From Gymnorhina tibicen (Eukaryota > Chordata > Aves > Passeriformes > Artamidae), in assembly GCA_013399875.1 (NCBI GenBank), contig VXAZ01003899.1, positions 1,845,817 to 1,909,816 of the forward strand: 64,000 nt of DNA. The letters are read 5' to 3'. The notes under the pieces were generated by a model. That model had not been told where the DNA came from. It saw nothing but the letters and a program-made list of their open reading frames with translations, and did no database searches. Positions 63,371 through 64,000 of the stretch are shown piece after piece. Position 1 is the stretch's first letter; each line of letters starts with the position of its first letter. The position numbers were made by a program, and so were the translations under genes.

Positions 63371-64000
63371 CCTCCCACTTTTAGAATGGTTTAAATGGTC
63401 CAAAAACTGCTAAATGCTCAGCTGAGAAAACCCAGATTTTCTGTCAGACAAAACTCTTCTGTGTATTCACCAGATCTTTGATAGCTTAAACAGAGTAAAA
63501 AAATACCCTAAATGGGTAGGAACAATAAAACACAACAGTCAAGTTTTTCTGTCCTGCTTCTTTTACTGGAATTGCTCTCTCCATGATAAGTGATGTCCTA
63601 ACCCAAACCAGTAGAGAAATACACAGAGCTTGGTGTGGGAAGGCCCAGAGCCAAGTGCACTCAGTCTGTGCTTTTGTTCTGGGCTATGTTCCCCCCGTAT
63701 TAATCTTGGATTTACATGAGCACCATGAAAAGGTCACATTATGGCATGACCTGAAAAGAAGTTTTTATTACCAGCGTAAACCTAAGCTAACCAGCAAATG
63801 CCTCTTCTTAAAATTCTACTGTTCTATTCATTCATTCTCAAATTACTTATTAATTTAGCTGATGATTTCCTGTGGCTAATCTTACAGACCTAAGTCTGCT
63901 TCTGTCTTCATCCTTCAAAGAAGAATTTAAACCTCTCTAATGTAATTCAAAAGTTCAGATTCACTTTCACATATCCCCCTATCTTTTCTGCTTCAAGTTC

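Larger units (their letters stand above)
56156..64000. other. Unique AT-rich non-coding block
   Basis: About 7.8 kb without a recognisable gene. It contains an A-rich tract (about 56300-56320), a TTTG microsatellite and T21 run (62701-62883), candidate regulatory stretches (61310-61510 and 63120-63180), and a GC-rich patch (about 63215-63310). The frames 58743-59109 (both strands), 59936-60190, 61943-62260, 63124-63403 and 63583-63858 have no domains. Confidence 0.55.

Noticed and set aside
1..64000. CRISPR array, bacterial operon or phage-like system
   Set aside because: There is no regularly spaced repeat array, no gene packing and no ribosome-binding-site pattern. CR1 and LTR content shows a vertebrate nuclear genome.

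Overview
The window looks like about 64 kb of vertebrate, almost certainly bird, non-coding DNA. The evidence is AT-rich single-copy sequence with no compact genes, several CR1 LINE copies (the dominant LINE of birds and reptiles), and solo LTRs of endogenous retroviruses built like avian class II and class III families. The wealth of recent solo LTRs suggests a songbird, but that is an inference. No complete protein-coding gene, rRNA, tRNA or CRISPR array is visible. The open reading frames are short and scattered, as expected by chance or as antisense shadows of repeats. One short open segment ending at a good splice donor (27153-27284) could be an exon of an unidentified gene.

Layout. 440-1200: old, decayed CR1 (minus). 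1200-6881: unique AT-rich DNA. 6888-7442: solo LTR (+) flanked by a perfect 6-bp target duplication. 7449-15996: unique DNA with low-complexity tracts. 16003-16636: second solo LTR (+), also with a perfect 6-bp duplication. 20110-20242: 3' part of a third kind of LTR, abutting the only ambiguous base in the window (20111). 20531-20667: a 137-bp segment whose near-identical twin lies inside the next LTR. 21498-23019: a 1.5-kb solo LTR on the minus strand with terminal inverted repeats and a CpG-rich U3. 23025-39008: unique DNA holding the candidate exon and a CpG-containing block that may be a conserved element. About 39009-39245 and 42580-42654: CR1 3' ends on opposite strands. 53854-56150: a longer 5'-truncated CR1 (minus) with a broken reverse transcriptase reading frame, split by a solo LTR (54067-54670, +) flanked by its own 6-bp duplication. 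56156-64000: unique AT-rich DNA with octamer-like and homeodomain-like motifs near the right end.

Most of what can be named is transposon history: an old CR1 layer, a younger CR1 layer, then retroviral LTRs inserted into both unique DNA and CR1 and reduced to solo LTRs by recombination. The unique sequence may be intronic or intergenic DNA around a developmental gene, but no gene could be recognised. No novel multi-gene system was found. The most unusual structure is the 20.1-23.0 kb cluster: a half LTR beside an unresolved base, a mosaic long LTR, and a gapless 137-bp shared segment.
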